This document shows positions 39,610 through 50,407 of a stretch of 64,000 nt of DNA, piece after piece (position 1 is the first letter of the stretch; each line of letters opens with the position of its first letter). Source of the stretch: Pseudomonadota bacterium (GTDB taxonomy: Bacteria; Verrucomicrobiota; Verrucomicrobiia; Limisphaerales; SXTU01). The translations under genes were made by a program, and so were the position numbers. Location: positions 1 through 64,000 of the forward strand of contig RFSE01000006.1 in the NCBI GenBank assembly GCA_009924135.1, in the 5' to 3' direction. The notes beneath the pieces were generated by a model. That model had not been told where the DNA came from. It searched no databases and saw only the letters and a program-made list of their open reading frames with translations.

Positions 39610-42600
39610 ATGAACTTGCTCCGTTTAACTCGGCCCATCACCACGCGATCCTCAACATTGGCAGGGCGCGGTGTCCTCACCACGCCGCTGAGGCGTCCGA
39701 ACGGTTGGGCGGCGCGCTGGGGACAGACGCGCCCTACCTTGCACGCCTTCCTCGCGCCTATCGCGGTCGCACTCGCACTGCAATTCAGTTCCGCCCCGCT
39801 CCTCGCCGCCCCCGCCGATGACGCGCAGCAGATCCTCCAGGCCGCCGGCGTCAAGGGCGGCCTCGTCGTCCAGCTCGGGTTGGGCGATGCCGCGCTGACC
39901 GCCGCGTTGCGGGCGAACAACAGTTATCAGGTCGTCGCGCTCGACGCGGACACGCAGAAGGTCACCGCCGCGCGTGAGGCGATCTTTGCACAGGGCAAAT
40001 ACGGCCCCGTCAGTGTCGAGCCGTTCACGGGCGCGCGGTTGCCGTTCATTGATAATCTCGTGAACCTCGTCGTCGCCGAGAACCTCGGCAGCGTGCCACA
40101 AGTCGAGGCGCTCCGCGTGCTGGTGCCCAACGGCGTGCTGCTCACCAAGGTCGCCGGCCAGTGGCAGAAGACCGTAAAACCCAAGGACGCCAATCTCGAC
40201 GAATGGACGCACTACTTCTACGACGCGAAGGGCAACGCCACCTCGAAGGACAAGGTCGTCGCGCCCCCCGAGCGGCTCCAGTGGGTCGGCTCGCCGCGCT
40301 GGTCGCGCCACCACGACCGCATGAGCAGCCTCAGCGCACAGGTGTCCTCCGGCGGCCGGCTCTTCTACATCATGGACGAAGGCTCGCGCATCTCCATCCT
40401 ACTCCCGGCCAAGTGGAACCTGATCGCGCGCGACGCCTTCAACGGCACGATCCTCTGGAAGCAGCCCATCGCCTCGTGGAACACGCATCTCTGGCCGCTG
40501 AAGTCCGGCCCCACGCAGCTCACGCGCCGGCTCGTTGGCGATGGCGACCGCGTCTTCGTCACGCTGGGCATCGAGGCGCCCATCAGTTGCCTGGACGGCG
40601 CGACGGGCCAGCCGTTGTTCACCTGCGAAGGCTCGCGCGGCGCGGAGGAATTCGTCGAGGCGAACGGGGTGATCTATGCCCTCATCAATCCGCGTCCGTG
40701 GGTGCTGGAGGAATTCGCCGTGAAGCAGCAGAGCGACCAAAACCGCGTGGTGAACGAGTACAACTGGGATCAGAAGCCGCGCGATCTCGCCGCGTTCGAC
40801 GCGAAGACCGGCAAGCTGCTCTGGCGGAAGGCCGATCAAAAGATCGCGCCCATCACGATCGCCTGTGACGGCGAGCGGCTGGTGTATCACAACGGCGATT
40901 CCATCGTTTGCCTCGATCCCACCAGCGGCGCGCAACGCTGGGCCAGCGAGAAGGCCACGAAGCGTTCACTCTTTGAGTTCAACTACGCACCGCGGGTCGT
41001 TCTCTCCGGCAAGACCATCCTCTACGCCGGCGGCGACGGGGCGCAGCGCGGCGTGGACGCCGAGACGGGCAAGGTGCTCTGGCAGGACACGCATGAGAAG
41101 TCCGGCTACCGTTCGCCCGAGGATTTGATCGTCGCGGGCGGCCTCGTGTGGAACGCCGGCACGCTGCAAGGGAACCAAAAGGGAGAGTTCAAGGGCCGCG
41201 ACCTGCGCACCGGTGAGGTGAAGAAGCAGTTCTCGCCCGACGTGCCGGACGGCACCTACTGGTTCCACCACCGCTGCTACATCGCCAAGGCCACGGAGAA
41301 TTTCCTCATCCCATCCCGCACGGGCATCGAGTACGTGGACATCAACAAGCAACACTGGGACCTCAATCACTGGGTGCGCGGCGCGTGCCTCTACGGCGTG
41401 ATGCCCTGCAACGGCCTCACCTACGCCGGCCCGCACAACTGCGCCTGCTACCCGGAGGCGAAGCTCGACGGCCTGAACGCGATGGCCGGCGGCGCAGGCA
41501 CACCGCACCCCATCCGCGCCGAAGCCACGCGGCTCATCAAGGGACCGGCCTTCAACTCCCCGCTCGAAGCCGAGGCCGACGCGAAGGACTGGCCCACCTA
41601 CCGGCACGACAACAAACGCTCCGGCTACAGCAACCAAGCGTTGTCCGAGGATTTGTCCAAGACCTGGGAACTCAAGCTTGGCGGGCCGCTCTCCACGCTC
41701 ACCATCGCAGCGGGCAAGGTCTTCGTCGCGCAGGTGGACGCGCACACCCTGCACGCACTGGATCACGCCACGGGCCAGCCGGTCTGGCATTTCATCGCCG
41801 GCGGGCGTGTGGATTCCCCGCCGACTTACTGGCAGGGCCGCGTTTACTTCGGCGGCATGGACGGCGTGGTGTATTGCCTCCGCGCGAGCGACGGGGCGCT
41901 GGTCTGGGAGTATCACGCCGCGCCGGGCGACCGCCGGCATTGTGCGTTGGAGCAGTTGGAGAGCGTCTGGCCGGTGCACGGCAGCGTGCTCGTCGAGAAC
42001 GGCCAGGTCAGCCTCGTAGCGGGCCGCAGCGTGTTCCTCGACAACGGCCTGCGGTTCGTGAAACTCGACGCCAAGACCGGCGCGCTGGTCGCGGAGCAGA
42101 CTTACAACCACATCGACCCCGAGACCGGTGGCGACTTTCAGAACCGCCACAAGACGCTCCAAATGCCCGTGGGTTTGAACGACATCCTCAGCAGCGACGG
42201 CAAGTGGACCTACCTCCGCACCCAGAAGATCGCCGCCGACGGCAAACGCGTGGACATCGGGCCCGTGAGCAACAACGCCGTTGAGCAGGGGGCAGCGCAG
42301 AAGGGCGAAGGCGCGCATCTCTTCGCGCCGATGGGCTTCCTCGATGATTCGTGGTTCCACCGCAGCTACTGGGTCTATGGCAAGAGCTTTGCCGGCGGGC
42401 ACAACGGTTACTACCAGGCCGGCAAGTACACGCCGTCCGGCCGCATCCTCGTGCATGATGACAAGAACGTTTATTCCTACGGACGCGAGGCGCAGTATTT
42501 CAAGTGGACCACCACGATGGAGCACCAGCTCATGCGCCAGCCCAAGGAAGCGCCCGACGTAAAACCCGACCTCGGGCAGGGCGGCCCGGCCGGCAAGCAG

Positions 42601-43612
42601 AAGGGCAAGGCTCCCGCCGCCACCGGCGCGCAACCACTCGTCGTCACCTATGCGCAGACCGAGAAGATCAACATCGCCGGCAGGCCCTTCACGCTGGAAA
42701 TCTGGGCGTTGCCGGATGGCAAGGACGGCGTGCTCATCAGCCACGGCGGCCCGCAGAACGGCGCGGGGCTGATCCTGGTGGAAGGAAAACCTGCCTTCGT
42801 CATCAACAGCAGTTCCACCCACGCCCGCGCGTCTGCTTCCGCTCCCTTGCTGGAGGGCTGGCATCACCTCGTCGGCGTGCTTGAGCCGGACAAGACGATG
42901 AAGCTCTACGCGGACGGGCAGATCGTGGCGCAGTCGAAGTCCGAGTTCGTCGCCGCGCAGCCCAAGCAGCCGCTGCGCCTCGGTGGCGATGGCAACAACA
43001 ACCTGGCGGGCGAGACGCTCACCGCACCCTACACCGGCATGATGGACCAGTTCGCGATTTACTCGCGCGCCCTCTCCGGCACCGAGGTGCAGGCCCGGCT
43101 CGCCGATCCCACCGTGAAGACGGACAAGACGATTGTGCTCTTCTCCTCCTTCGACAAGGGCGATGCCCGCGATGAGGCGGGGAACAACCACCGCTGCCGT
43201 CGCGCCGGCGAATCCGGCCCAACCCGGCCAGCCCGCCCCGGCTGCCGCGCAGAAGGGCACCTTCGTGCAAAACGACTGGCAGCGCTACGTCCCCATCATC
43301 ACGCGTGCGATGACCATGGCCGGCAAGACGCTCTTCGTGAGCGGCGCGGAGGATCTCGTGGACGAGGAATACGCCTTCGAGCGCCTTGCCGCGAAGGACA
43401 AGAGCATCCTCCAGCAGCTTCAGGAGCAGGACGACGCCCTCGAAGGCAAACGCGGCGCGATGCTTTGGTCCGTGTCCGTCGAAGACGGCAAGCAAGGTGC
43501 CGGACTGAACCTCGCCAGCCCGCCCGTTTGGGACGGCATGATCGTGGCGCAGGGCCGTCTGTATGTGTCCAGCTTGGATGGAGTGGTGCGGTGTTTTGGG
43601 AAGGGGAAGTAG
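39610..43612 (+). pseudogene. PQQ-type beta-propeller protein with N-terminal methyltransferase-like and C-terminal LamG-like domains, frameshifted near 43190
   Basis: GGLVVQLGLGDAALTAALRANNSYQVVALDADTQKV; propeller repeats; LamG-like VTYAQTEKINIAGRPFTLEIWALPDGKDGVLISHGG; real C-terminus FVQNDWQRYVPIITRAMTMAGKTLFVSG in a second frame. Confidence 0.75.
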
Positions 43613-43719
43613 ATGACAAAGCATCGTGCTTACATTCAGCAATGAATGCATCTGAGCAAATTGCTGCGGCGCTTAGCAGACGGGGTAATCCGTCCGGCAG
43701 CCAACCCGGGTGAATCCGG

Positions 43720-43835
43720 AAAGCAGGAATACAGGAAGGGGAACCTCCCGATGACCAAATCGCTCTCTTCCTGCTTTCCTGTTTTCCTGATTAGAGCAAT
43801 CTCTCTTCCTGCCTTCCTGCTTTCCTGATTAAAGC
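43720..43835. repeat. ttcctgc-heptad inverted/direct repeat region
   Basis: ggaaagcaggaatacaggaag ... cttcctgctttcctgttttcctgatt ... cttcctgccttcctgctttcctgatt. Confidence 0.75.
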
Positions 43836-43893
43836 AATCTCGGCCCTTGGAATTTTGCTTTGTTTTCGCGCGCCGCTCGTTTTGACTCCCTGC

Positions 43894-44943
43894 ATGATTA
43901 CACGTCCGCTCGTTCGCCGGGCCGCTTTGCTGGCCGCCGCGTTTGCCTTTTCCCTCTCGTTGCACGCCCATCCCGCCGCCGAGGCGATGACGGCGGCCGC
44001 AAACAAGTTCCTCGCCACGCTCAAGCCCGAGCAGCTGGCCAAGGCCCACTACGCCGACCTCAAGGCCGATGCCCGGCAGGCCTGGCACTTCATTCCCACC
44101 GAGATGGTCACCTTCGGCCGCAAGGGCCTACCCATGACGGAAATGACCGAGGACCAGCGCAAACTGGCCATGGCCATGCTCCAGTCCGCGATGAGCGAAC
44201 ACGGCTATGAAAAGGCCACCAGCATCATGGGCTTGGAAAGCGTCCTGCGCGAACTCGAGAAGAACGGCAAGGTGGACCGCAACCCCATCAAGTACTTCAT
44301 CAGCGTCTATGGCAAGCCGGACGCCAAGGGCACGTGGGCTTGGCGTTTCGAGGGGCATCACATGTCCCTGAGCTTCACCATCGTGGACGGCAAGGAAGTC
44401 GCCGCCGTGCCTTCCTTCATGGGCACGAACCCCGCCGAAGTCCTCGCTGGACCAAAGAAGGGCCTGCGCGTGCTGGGCGTGGAAGAAGACCTCGGCCGCG
44501 AACTGGTGAAGTCGCTCTCCGCCGATCAGCGCACCACCGCCGTGTATGACAAGACCGCGCCCAAGGACATCATCACCGGGGCCGATCGGGCCGCGAAACG
44601 CCTGTCACCGGACGGCATCGAGTTCGCCAAGCTGAACGCCGCGCAGAAGGACCTGCTTAAGAAGATCGTGGCCGAATATGCCAACCGCGTCCGCTCGGAC
44701 GTGGCGAAGACCGACCTCGCCAAGATCGACCAGGCCGGCTGGGACAAGGTCGCTTTCGCGTGGGCCGGCGGCCTGGACCGTGGCGAGGGTCACTACTACC
44801 GCGTCCAGGGTCCGACCTTCCTGCTCGAGTACGACAACACGCAGAACAACGCGAACCACGTCCACGCCGTCTGGCGCGATTTCACCAACGACTTCGGCGA
44901 AGACCTGCTCAAGAAGCACTACGAGCAGGCGCACAAGAAGTAA
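43894..44943 (+). CDS. DUF3500 family secreted protein
   Basis: HAVWRDFTNDFGEDLLKKHYEQAHKK; GHHMSLSFTIVDGKEVAAVPSFMGTNPAEV. Confidence 0.85.
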   Translation: MITRPLVRRAALLAAAFAFSLSLHAHPAAEAMTAAANKFLATLKPEQLAKAHYADLKADARQAWHFIPTEMVTFGRKGLPMTEMTEDQRKLAMAMLQSAMSEHGYEKATSIMGLESVLRELEKNGKVDRNPIKYFISVYGKPDAKGTWAWRFEGHHMSLSFTIVDGKEVAAVPSFMGTNPAEVLAGPKKGLRVLGVEEDLGRELVKSLSADQRTTAVYDKTAPKDIITGADRAAKRLSPDGIEFAKLNAAQKDLLKKIVAEYANRVRSDVAKTDLAKIDQAGWDKVAFAWAGGLDRGEGHYYRVQGPTFLLEYDNTQNNANHVHAVWRDFTNDFGEDLLKKHYEQAHKK

Positions 44944-45114
44944 CGCTGGCAAAGCTCCAAAGCCCAAGCTCCAAGCTCCAACGGCTTTCCGACCTCACGC
45001 TCGCACTGCATAGGTGGGCGCTGGGGTAATAACGAATTGCGGTGACGGCGAAGTGGAAACCCACGTCCAAGCCCAGCTTGAAGGCGCAGGCGAATCTTGC
45101 CCCTACCCCTGGAG

Positions 45115-45182
45115 CGCCGGTCACCGACCCGGCGCGAACCGATCTTAGCCTGAACGCGCCGGATCGGAGATCGGCGCTCCGC
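45115..45182. repeat. palindromic element ggagcgccggtcaccgacccggcgcg ... cgcgccggatcggagatcggcgctcc
   Basis: inverted arms; second copy at 62326-62400. Confidence 0.75.
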
Positions 45183-45193
45183 ACTGCTTCACC

Positions 45194-46051
45194 ATGAATC
45201 ATCTGCCATGCCCGTTAATCGCCTTCGTCGCAGCGGGGCTCACCGTCACCGGTGCTGCCGCCGTTGAGTATCCCTACCCCAGTGCCGAGCCGCAAAAGAC
45301 CGGCTGGCCGCTCACTGTAGAAGAGCGCGCTTACGTCGTCGAACGACCCGAATACGACCGCCGACCGGGCCGGGAGGCGAACAAACATTTGCCGCAGTTC
45401 TGGCCCGCCGTGCCCGCCGCCGGTCACTTTGGCGGCGACGCGTGGCTCAAACTCCACGAAGCCCACGTGAAGACCGTACAGGCCCATCAAGGCCCCCTCG
45501 ACGTGCTGCTCGTTGGCGACAGCATCACCATCCAGTGGGCCGATGCGTGGGCCACGCACTTCCCCGGCCTCAAAGCAGTCAATGTTGGCATCGGAGGCGA
45601 CAAGACCCAGAACGTCCTCTGGCGCCTCGACCACGGTGGCGTCGAAGGGCTTCAACCGAAGGCCATCCTGCTCATGATCGGCAACAACAACATGTTCTTC
45701 ACCCCCGAGACCGGCATCGAGGCCGCCGCCAAAGGCATCCAGATGTGTGTGGCCAATCTGCGCGAGAAGTTCCCCGCCGCCGAGGTCATTCTGGCGAAGA
45801 TTCTCCCGGCGCACAGGCCGGGAAACCGCTTCTACGAGGACATCAAAAAGACGAACGCCGCCCTCGGCCCGCTCAAGCTCGACAACGACCCCAAAGTTCA
45901 CGTGCTTGATCTCTGGAGCGATTTCACCAACGCCGACGGCACGCTGAAGGCCCCATTGTTCACTCCCGACAACATCCACCTGAGCAAGGCCGGCTACGCC
46001 ACCTACGCCAGCAAACTCCAGCCGCTTTTAGGCCCGCTGTTGAAGAAATAA
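45194..46051 (+). CDS. SGNH/GDSL-type esterase (PAF acetylhydrolase beta/gamma-like)
   Basis: LDVLLVGDSITIQWADAW; VNVGIGGDKTQNVLWRLDHG; LLMIGNNNM; DNIHLSKAGYATYA. Confidence 0.9.
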   Translation: MNHLPCPLIAFVAAGLTVTGAAAVEYPYPSAEPQKTGWPLTVEERAYVVERPEYDRRPGREANKHLPQFWPAVPAAGHFGGDAWLKLHEAHVKTVQAHQGPLDVLLVGDSITIQWADAWATHFPGLKAVNVGIGGDKTQNVLWRLDHGGVEGLQPKAILLMIGNNNMFFTPETGIEAAAKGIQMCVANLREKFPAAEVILAKILPAHRPGNRFYEDIKKTNAALGPLKLDNDPKVHVLDLWSDFTNADGTLKAPLFTPDNIHLSKAGYATYASKLQPLLGPLLKK

Positions 46052-46560
46052 CTGCGAGGGCCAAAGGGCACATCTCCATTTCTTTTCGTCCGCCCGAGAT
46101 CGAATCCCAACTACATACCGGTGCACCGCTAGGGAAAGGCTGATTTAACCACAGAGACACAGAGTTCACAGAGAATAGCCGTTAAAATTCGTTCTCTGTG
46201 TCCTCTGTGCCTCTGTGGTTAGTGCCTTGTTCAGACTCCTCTCCCTTCCTCGGAGGAAGGGAGAGATGATGGGAGCGGGCGAAGGTGGCCGGAGGCCGGA
46301 TAGGGGGTGCGTCCGCCCTCGCTCTCGCACGCAACCCCTCCCCATGAACCGGACCGCGACCGTCCCGGTCGCTGCGGCCACCCCGCCAACGAAAGGTTGC
46401 GGATTTCCTTACGTCCCACTTGCGCAAGTTGCCGCTGCGGCCCGGAGGGCCGCGGTCCGGTCCAAGGGCTCAAAGCGCGAACTTCTTGTTAGGAGAATTC
46501 TCACCCCGGCCCTCTCTCCCCTCATCCGATGAAGGGAGAGGGAGAAGACGGCGCGCGGGA

Positions 46561-49269
46561 CTAGGTGGCCGCGCACTGTTTTACAGCCTCGACGCACCGG
46601 GGACAAAGGGTCGCGTGCTCGGGGTTCGTGCCGACTTCGGTTTCCGTGTGCCAGCAGCGTTCGCACTTCGTACCGGCAGCCTTGCTGACCAGCGTTGAAC
46701 TGGCCGCATCACCGTTGGCGTGGATTTCGAGCTGCGAGGTGTTGAGCAGTTCGCGCAGGGCTTCGGCGTGAATCTTGCCGTCCACGTAGAGCGGACCGGA
46801 GCCATTCAAGGTCAATTTGGCCTCGAGGGACTTGCCAATTTCCTTGGCCTGCCGGGCCTTCTCCAGTTCCGGCAGGGTTTGGACACGGAGTTTGAAGAGA
46901 CCATCCCACGCCGCTGTTTCTGCGTCGGAACGGTTGAAGGGCTGCGGAGCCCACTCAGCAAGATGCACGCTGGGCGTGGGTTTGCCGGGGATGAATTCCC
47001 AGGCTTCGTCGGCGGTGAAAACGAGGACGGGGGCGAGCATCTGGCAGAGGCGCGTGACCATGCGGTGCAGCGCGGTCTGCGTGCTGCGGCGGCGCGCGGA
47101 GTTCGCGGGGTCGGTGTAGAGGCGGTCCTTCACCACGTCGTTCTTGAGGCGCTCCTCGCTCACGACGATGTCGTTGCGGTAGTCCTGGCTGGCGACCCAC
47201 AGGCGCAGCACGTCCGCGCCGTATTCGTTCACGTAACGGTCGGCGGTCTGGGGCTTGGTGTAGCCGCCCTGCCCTTGCTTGCTCTTTGAGATCTTCTCGC
47301 GGTCTTCGTCCACCATGAAGCCGTGCGTGAGCACGGTCTTGAACGGCGCAGCCCCGTTGCCGGCGAGGGAGAGGAGCAGCGAAGATTGAAACCAGCCGCG
47401 ATGCTGGTCGGAGCCTTCGAGATACACATCCGCTTGCCAGCCGAGTTGGGAGTTGGGAGTTGGGAGTTGGGAGTTGGGGGCGGCCGAGTCGACGTGCTGA
47501 AGTTCTGACCGGCGCATGAGGACGGCGCGGCTGGAGCTGCCGGAGTCGATCCACACGTCGAGCGTGTCGGAGGACTTGGCGACGGCCTCGCGGCCGGTCC
47601 AGTCAGCGGGGCGGCAGAGGGTCCAGAGGTCGGCGGCGGTCTTCTCGAACCACACGTTGCTGCCGTGCTGCTCGAAGAGGCCGGCGGCCTTGCGGACGAT
47701 GGCGGCGTCTAGGATCGGCTCGCCCTGCACGTCGTAGAACGCCGGAATGGGCACGCCCCAACTGCGCTGGCGCGAGATGCACCAGTCAGGCCGGGATTTT
47801 ACCGCGCCCTCGATGCGGTTCTTGCCCCAGTCGGGTATCCAGTTCACGCGGTTGATTTCTTCCAACGCGCGTGCGCGGAAGGTCATCCCCGTAGGAGACG
47901 AGGTGACGAGTCTCTGACTGGATTCCGCATTCCGCATTCCGAGTTCCGCATTTGAAGCGAGACTCCTTACGTCGTCTCCTACGTGATCAACTTTGATAAA
48001 CCACTGGTCCATCGCTCGGAAAATGATCGGGGTCTTGCTGCGCCAGCAGTGCGGGTAGCTGTGGTGGTAGTTCTCCTGGTGGAGCAACGCATTGCGCACG
48101 CGGAGTTCGTGGAGGACGGCGTCGTTGGCGTCGCTGCGACCGTGCTTTTCGAGGATGGACTTGCCGAGCAGTTCGGCGGGCATCTGCTGCTCCACCGGCA
48201 GGTCGGCGGTGTGGGCGAGACAGCCCTCGTCATTGACGGGCGAGTAGATCGGCAGGCCCTCGCTGCGACCGAGATTGTAGTCATCCGCACCATGGCCGGG
48301 CGCGATGTGCACAAAGCCCGTGCCCGTGTCCGCCGTGACAAACGCGGCCGCGAACAACTGGCCGGTGCGCGCACAGAACGGGTGCTCGTAGGAAAGCGAT
48401 TCGAGTTCCTCCGCCGAGACGGTGCGCTCGATCTGGTAGTTGCCCGCCCAGCCACACTTCTGCGTGACGCTTTCGAGCAACGAGTTGCAGATCAGGTAAA
48501 CGTTCCCGTCGGCAATGATGCGGGAGTAGAAGAGGTCAGGGTTGAAGGCCACGGCGAGGTTCGCGGGCAGCGTCCAGGGCGTGGTGGTCCAGATGAGGAT
48601 GAAGGTGTTCGGCTCGCCGACGAGCTTGAACTTCACATAGACCGACTGGCTGACGTGGTCGGCGTACTCCACCTCGGCCTCGGCCAACGCGGTGCGGCAC
48701 GGGATGCTCCAATACACCGGCTTCTTGCCGCGATAGACGAAGCCCTGCGCGACGAGATCCGCGAACAGGCGCAGTTCGTCGGCCTCGTACTCCTTGTTGA
48801 GCGTGAGGTAAGGGTTTTGCCAGTCACCAAAGACGCCGAGGCGCTTGAACTGCGTGCGCTGGAGGTCGATGTATTTGCGGGCGTAGGCATCGCAGGCGGT
48901 GCGGATGGTGGCGGGATCGCTCGCGGTATCGCCGGCCTTGCGCATGTCCTGCGAGACCTTGAACTCGATGGGCAGGCCGTGGCAGTCCCAGCCGGGGACG
49001 TAGGGGGCATCCTTGCCGCGCAGAGTCTGGTACTTGACGATGACGTCCTTGAGCACCTTGTTCAGCGCGGTGCCGACATGGACATCACCGTTGGCGAAGG
49101 GCGGGCCATCGTGGAGGACGAACTTCTCGCGGCCGGCCCGGGCCGAGCGAATCTGCGCGTAAATCTGGTCGGCCTCCCAGCGGGCGAGGCGTTGCGGTTC
49201 GCGCGCGACGAGGTCGGCCTTCATGGCGAAGTCCGTGCGCGGCAGATTCAGCGTGTTCTTGTAGTCCAT
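46561..49269 (-). CDS. ileS: isoleucine--tRNA ligase
   Basis: VLHDGPPFANGDVHVGTALNKVLKDVIVKYQTLRGKDAPYVPGWDCHGLPIE; KISKSKQGQGGY; C-terminal zinc motif CERCWH...CPRCV. Confidence 0.95.
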   Translation of the reverse strand: MDYKNTLNLPRTDFAMKADLVAREPQRLARWEADQIYAQIRSARAGREKFVLHDGPPFANGDVHVGTALNKVLKDVIVKYQTLRGKDAPYVPGWDCHGLPIEFKVSQDMRKAGDTASDPATIRTACDAYARKYIDLQRTQFKRLGVFGDWQNPYLTLNKEYEADELRLFADLVAQGFVYRGKKPVYWSIPCRTALAEAEVEYADHVSQSVYVKFKLVGEPNTFILIWTTTPWTLPANLAVAFNPDLFYSRIIADGNVYLICNSLLESVTQKCGWAGNYQIERTVSAEELESLSYEHPFCARTGQLFAAAFVTADTGTGFVHIAPGHGADDYNLGRSEGLPIYSPVNDEGCLAHTADLPVEQQMPAELLGKSILEKHGRSDANDAVLHELRVRNALLHQENYHHSYPHCWRSKTPIIFRAMDQWFIKVDHVGDDVRSLASNAELGMRNAESSQRLVTSSPTGMTFRARALEEINRVNWIPDWGKNRIEGAVKSRPDWCISRQRSWGVPIPAFYDVQGEPILDAAIVRKAAGLFEQHGSNVWFEKTAADLWTLCRPADWTGREAVAKSSDTLDVWIDSGSSSRAVLMRRSELQHVDSAAPNSQLPTPNSQLGWQADVYLEGSDQHRGWFQSSLLLSLAGNGAAPFKTVLTHGFMVDEDREKISKSKQGQGGYTKPQTADRYVNEYGADVLRLWVASQDYRNDIVVSEERLKNDVVKDRLYTDPANSARRRSTQTALHRMVTRLCQMLAPVLVFTADEAWEFIPGKPTPSVHLAEWAPQPFNRSDAETAAWDGLFKLRVQTLPELEKARQAKEIGKSLEAKLTLNGSGPLYVDGKIHAEALRELLNTSQLEIHANGDAASSTLVSKAAGTKCERCWHTETEVGTNPEHATLCPRCVEAVKQCAAT
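47445..47485. repeat. heptad repeat (gttggga)n inside ileS, encoding PNSQLPTPNSQL
   Basis: gagttgggagttgggagttgggagttgggagttggg read directly. Confidence 0.9.
47891..47982. repeat. palindromic element in frame inside ileS
   Basis: arms gtaggagacgaggtgacgagtctc / gagactccttacgtcgtctcctac around heptads attccgc; arm consensus shared with 5491-5515 and 50696-50719. Confidence 0.9.
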
Positions 49270-49434
49270 AAGCTGCTCAAAGAGCGGGGACGCTAGCAGC
49301 CGGCGCAGGGGCAATCAAGCAGCGCGCAGGCTCAGGCGGACGCCGGGCAGGGATAATTTGATTGTCGGCACGCCATTTTTTGGCTAGACACTCCGCGAAT
49401 TCGCCGGGCACCGGTCCCGGCCACAGCCACCTAA

Positions 49435-50022
49435 ATGAAGATTCTGATCGCGGACGATGACCCGATCATTCGCCAGGTTTTGATGAACCTGTTGTCGAAG
49501 TGGGGTTATGGCGTCGTTCCGACCACCAACGGCGCGGAAGCGTGGGAAGTGCTCCAGCACGATTCCACGCTGCGCATCGGTCTCTTCGACTGGTTCATGC
49601 CCGAGATCAACGGCATGGAGCTGACCCGCCGCATCCGCGATGCCAACATCGCCCCCTTCTACATCATCCTCGTCACCGCGCGGGGCGGGAAGGACAGCCT
49701 GCTGGAAGCCTTGGACGCCGGGGCCGATGACTTCGTCAGCAAGCCCTTCGACAAGGAAATCCTCCAGGCCCGCATCAAGGTCGGCGTGCGCTCCGTCGAG
49801 CTGCAATCGTACCTCATCCAACGCCTGTCCACGGCCGAGGCAGCCATGCAGGGCGTGGCCCAGTTCAAGAACTTCATCCCGCTGTGCAGCGTGTGTGGTC
49901 GGGCGAAGGATTTGAACGACCAGTGGCACAAGCTGGATCTTCCCTACCAGACGGGCACCGGTGACACCGCCTTCCACATCTGCTGCCCGGACTGCCGGGA
50001 GAAGATCAGCAAGGTGAGATAA
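49435..50022 (+). CDS. response regulator (REC) with C-terminal four-cysteine domain
   Basis: ILIADDDPIIRQVL, FDWFMPEINGMEL, VTARGGKDSLLEALDAGADDFVSKPF; CSVCGRAKDLNDQW...HICCPDC. Confidence 0.88.
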   Translation: MKILIADDDPIIRQVLMNLLSKWGYGVVPTTNGAEAWEVLQHDSTLRIGLFDWFMPEINGMELTRRIRDANIAPFYIILVTARGGKDSLLEALDAGADDFVSKPFDKEILQARIKVGVRSVELQSYLIQRLSTAEAAMQGVAQFKNFIPLCSVCGRAKDLNDQWHKLDLPYQTGTGDTAFHICCPDCREKISKVR

Positions 50023-50176
50023 GCCCGGTCGCAGCTGACCCATTTTCCCGGGCGAACTGCGGTGGAATTCATCGTCGTAAAATGGCGACTCTCAGGAACG
50101 AATCCCATCTTGGGAGCACCTCTTCAGTCGGAAGACGGGGTTCGCCGGAGTCTCATCCAGTCGTAACTCACCAGCC

Positions 50177-50392
50177 ATGAGCGTCCCCACCAACATCAAG
50201 TGCCCGTCGTGCAAAAAGGCCGGCGACTGGTTCGCCACGCCCTTTGGCCCGTTCTGCTCAAAACGCTGCAAGCTCGTGGACCTCGGCCAGTGGTTCAACG
50301 AGGAACACACCATTTCCGAACCGCTCCGCCCCGATCATTTCAAAGGCTACGACGAATTGCCTCCGGGCGATCATCTGGACCAGCCGGAGTAA
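50177..50392 (+). CDS. yacG: DNA gyrase inhibitor YacG (zinc-binding)
   Basis: IKCPSCKKAGDWFATPFGPFCSKRCKLVDLGQWFNEEHTI. Confidence 0.9.
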   Translation: MSVPTNIKCPSCKKAGDWFATPFGPFCSKRCKLVDLGQWFNEEHTISEPLRPDHFKGYDELPPGDHLDQPE

Positions 50393-50407
50393 AAAGCACG
50401 CACTCAT

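Noticed and set aside
40966-43260. 764-aa minus-strand ORF
   Set aside because: Antisense shadow of the PQQ propeller gene; low-complexity Arg/Val/Glu/His composition.
46230-46560. Possible structured RNA between GDSL esterase and ileS
   Set aside because: Contains generic inverted arms (ctctcccttcctcgg..., aaccacagag...ctctgtggtt) typical of dispersed intergenic repeats; no recognised RNA family motif.
47983-49296. 437-aa plus-strand ORF
   Set aside because: Shadow of ileS.
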